Source: an uncultured Bacteroides sp.
Lineage (GTDB): Bacteria; Bacteroidota; Bacteroidia; Bacteroidales; Bacteroidaceae
Assembly: GCF_910585845.1 (NCBI RefSeq)
Contig: NZ_CAJUHF010000020.1
Coordinates: forward strand, 1 to 61,156
Length of the DNA: 61,156 nucleotides
Reading direction: 5' to 3'
The position numbers and the translations under genes are program-made. Positions 59,840 through 61,156 of this stretch are shown piece by piece. The notes under the pieces were generated by a model. It saw nothing but the letters and a program-made list of their open reading frames with translations, made no database searches and was not told where the DNA came from. The stretch's first letter is position 1, and the number at the start of each line of letters is the position of its first letter.

Positions 59840-60556
59840 ATGCGAAATATGTCGAATCTTTTTTTTCAGTTTAAACAATTTACTGTATGGCACGACAAAT
59901 GTGCCATGAAAGTGGGTACAGACGGAGTTCTTCTGGGTGCTTGGGCAGATGTGGAAAATACCTTCCAGATACTTGACGTAGGAACAGGTACGGGATTGAT
60001 AGCCTTGATGTTGGCGCAACGTACCCCCTTAGCAAGGATTACGGCAATAGAGATAGACGAAGAGGCGGCGGAACAAGCCCGAATAAACGTCGCACACTCT
60101 TCGTGGGCGGACAGAATAGATGTTGTTTGCAAGAATTTTCGTTCCTTTGAGACAGAAGATAAATATAATTTGATTGTTTCTAACCCTCCGTATTTTATTG
60201 ACGCACTGCATTGTCCTGACAAACAGCGCAATATGGCACGCCATACTTGCGAACTGAATTATGAACTGCTTTTTCAGCATTCAGCCCGGTTACTCGACAG
60301 GCAGGGTAGGGTGTGTGTCATCATACCTGCCGAAGTAGAGCAGTCGGTTGTAGCCACAGCTTGGAAGTACGGGCTGTTTCCTTCCCGCCTCCTACGCGTC
60401 TTCACCAAACCGGGGAAACCGTGCAGGAGAGTGCTCCTTTCATTTGGTTTTCAGGACAACGGATGTGCGGAAGATATCTTGCATATTGAGGTAGAACATC
60501 ACCAATACACTTCTGAATACATTGCACTGACGAAAGAGTTCTATTTGAAAATGTAA
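59840..60556 (+). CDS. tRNA1(Val) (adenine-37 N6)-methyltransferase
   Basis: 238 aa, the TrmN6 (YfiC) family, which methylates A37 of tRNA1-Val. SAM motif DVGTGTGLIALMLAQR (about 49-64) and the catalytic NPPY (IVSNPPYF, about 116-123). The N-terminal FTVWHDKCAMKVGTDGVLLGAW segment is the family signature. Divergent from lon. Identity as TrmN6 is by family signature. Confidence 0.9.
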   Translation: MRNMSNLFFQFKQFTVWHDKCAMKVGTDGVLLGAWADVENTFQILDVGTGTGLIALMLAQRTPLARITAIEIDEEAAEQARINVAHSSWADRIDVVCKNFRSFETEDKYNLIVSNPPYFIDALHCPDKQRNMARHTCELNYELLFQHSARLLDRQGRVCVIIPAEVEQSVVATAWKYGLFPSRLLRVFTKPGKPCRRVLLSFGFQDNGCAEDILHIEVEHHQYTSEYIALTKEFYLKM

Positions 60557-60916
60557 CTATTTCTGTTTCACGTATTCCAGCGTATATCCATAATTGGAAA
60601 TCAACACTAAAGAATCGGCTGTGAGTTTGTCGATCTTCAAAGTGTCCACACCTTCTATCTCAATTCCATTACCGATGCTTTTCACGGTCAGATAGAGGTA
60701 GTCGCCTTGTTGTTCCCATTCCTTATATATCAATGTATGCATATTGATGGAAGAGGCTTCCCCATTCTCTTCCAGTTTGATGCCCTGCATCTCGCCAGGT
60801 TGTCCTTCGATGGGCATTATCCAAGAACCAACTACCGTAACGGGAGCATTTGTCTTTCCGCCACATGCGGCAAATATAGTGGCCAAAACGGCCATGCTGA
60901 AAATCAGTTTCTTCAT
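60557..60916 (-). CDS. lipocalin-like lipoprotein
   Basis: 119 aa with lipobox (IFAAC, Cys about 18). The body is beta-rich with GSWIMPIEGQPGEMQGIKLEENGEASSI, typical of lipocalin-like domains in Bacteroides lipoproteins. It is convergent with the methyltransferase gene; the two stops are adjacent. Function unknown. Confidence 0.75.
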   Translation of the reverse strand: MKKLIFSMAVLATIFAACGGKTNAPVTVVGSWIMPIEGQPGEMQGIKLEENGEASSINMHTLIYKEWEQQGDYLYLTVKSIGNGIEIEGVDTLKIDKLTADSLVLISNYGYTLEYVKQK

Positions 60917-61156
60917 GTGATATTTCTTATTTTCTTAATAGTAAGAATAAAATGTACCATTTATTTTCGATGATAAAAGTAGGGAAAAAATATTATTCTA
61001 CCAAATATTGTCTTCTCTTTTTTCCGGCAAAGGAGATGCTTCAGTTTCGAGACTGACTTTCTATGACGGACGCGAAAAAAAATGTTTTTTTGTCAAGACT
61101 CAGAGCCTGTTTAAAAATGACTGAAATCTTTTTCTAAAGAGGTTTCCGTATCCGCC
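60917..61156. other. window end, no gene seen
   Basis: A-rich sequence upstream of the lipocalin-like gene with no full TAnnTTTG box on the minus strand; no open frame or repeat that I can support. Confidence 0.5.

Overview
The window reads as chromosomal DNA of a Bacteroides-type gut bacterium. The evidence is family content (Fe/cambialistic SOD, NspC, UxaC/UxaB pectin genes, DUF4296, DUF3332 and DUF4738 lipoproteins, a Wzi-type export protein, HU-CCDC81/SPOR and FHA proteins) and many copies of the Bacteroidetes promoter (-33 TTG/TTTG, about 19-21 bp, -7 TAnnTTTG). No phage, transposase or integrase was seen, and the species was not determined.

Layout. 1-0.9 kb: superoxide dismutase. 1.0-8.2 kb: a same-strand five-gene set of unknown function: a membrane protein with a Sel1-like tail, a 786-aa membrane/coiled-coil protein, two paralogous soluble proteins and a bactofilin-like protein. 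Three of the five share a related helical motif. This is the best candidate for an undescribed system. 8.3-10.8 kb: outer-membrane porin plus inner-membrane Gate-domain protein. 10.9-16.4 kb: a secreted protein with RHS-like repeats, UvrD/PcrA helicase and NspC. 16.4-17.2 kb: six tRNA genes (Gly, Leu-CAG, Leu-GAG, Gly, Leu-CAG, Gly) containing a 184-bp exact duplication. 17.3-24.9 kb: flavodoxin-fold oxidoreductase, then ileS, a DksA-like gene, lspA and a DUF4296 lipoprotein gene, then an rRNA-type methyltransferase facing them. 25-28 kb: TamA/BamA-like lipoprotein and DUF3332 protein. 28-29.1 kb: about 1 kb without a confident gene, holding a 148-bp nested palindromic element and a 22-bp-period repeat array. 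29.1-34.6 kb: tRNA-Lys, MBL-fold hydrolase, and hexuronate genes uxaC / lacI-type regulator / uxaB with back-to-back overlapping promoters. 34.6-36.3 kb: FHA and HU-CCDC81/SPOR proteins. 36.7-51.1 kb: an exopolysaccharide/capsule locus (Wza, Wzz, polymerase/ligase, flippase, three GT4 transferases, radical SAM protein, initiating sugar transferase, Wzi, RfbC, Ugd, lipoprotein). 51-61 kb: housekeeping genes (DEAD-box helicase, SerB, thioredoxin-like protein, LptF/G-type permease, tgt, lon, trmN6, lipoprotein).

A second theme is intergenic: at least four loci carry short imperfect palindromes repeated at exactly or nearly 22 bp (17.2, 28.7, 36.6 and 46.1 kb), and two more carry related 15-21-bp arrays (0.06 and 52.5 kb). 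The core sequences differ but the architecture is shared, and most lie at gene 3' ends or between transcription units.

All calls come from reading the sequence and translations; no database search was run. Residue positions are approximate unless a motif is given.
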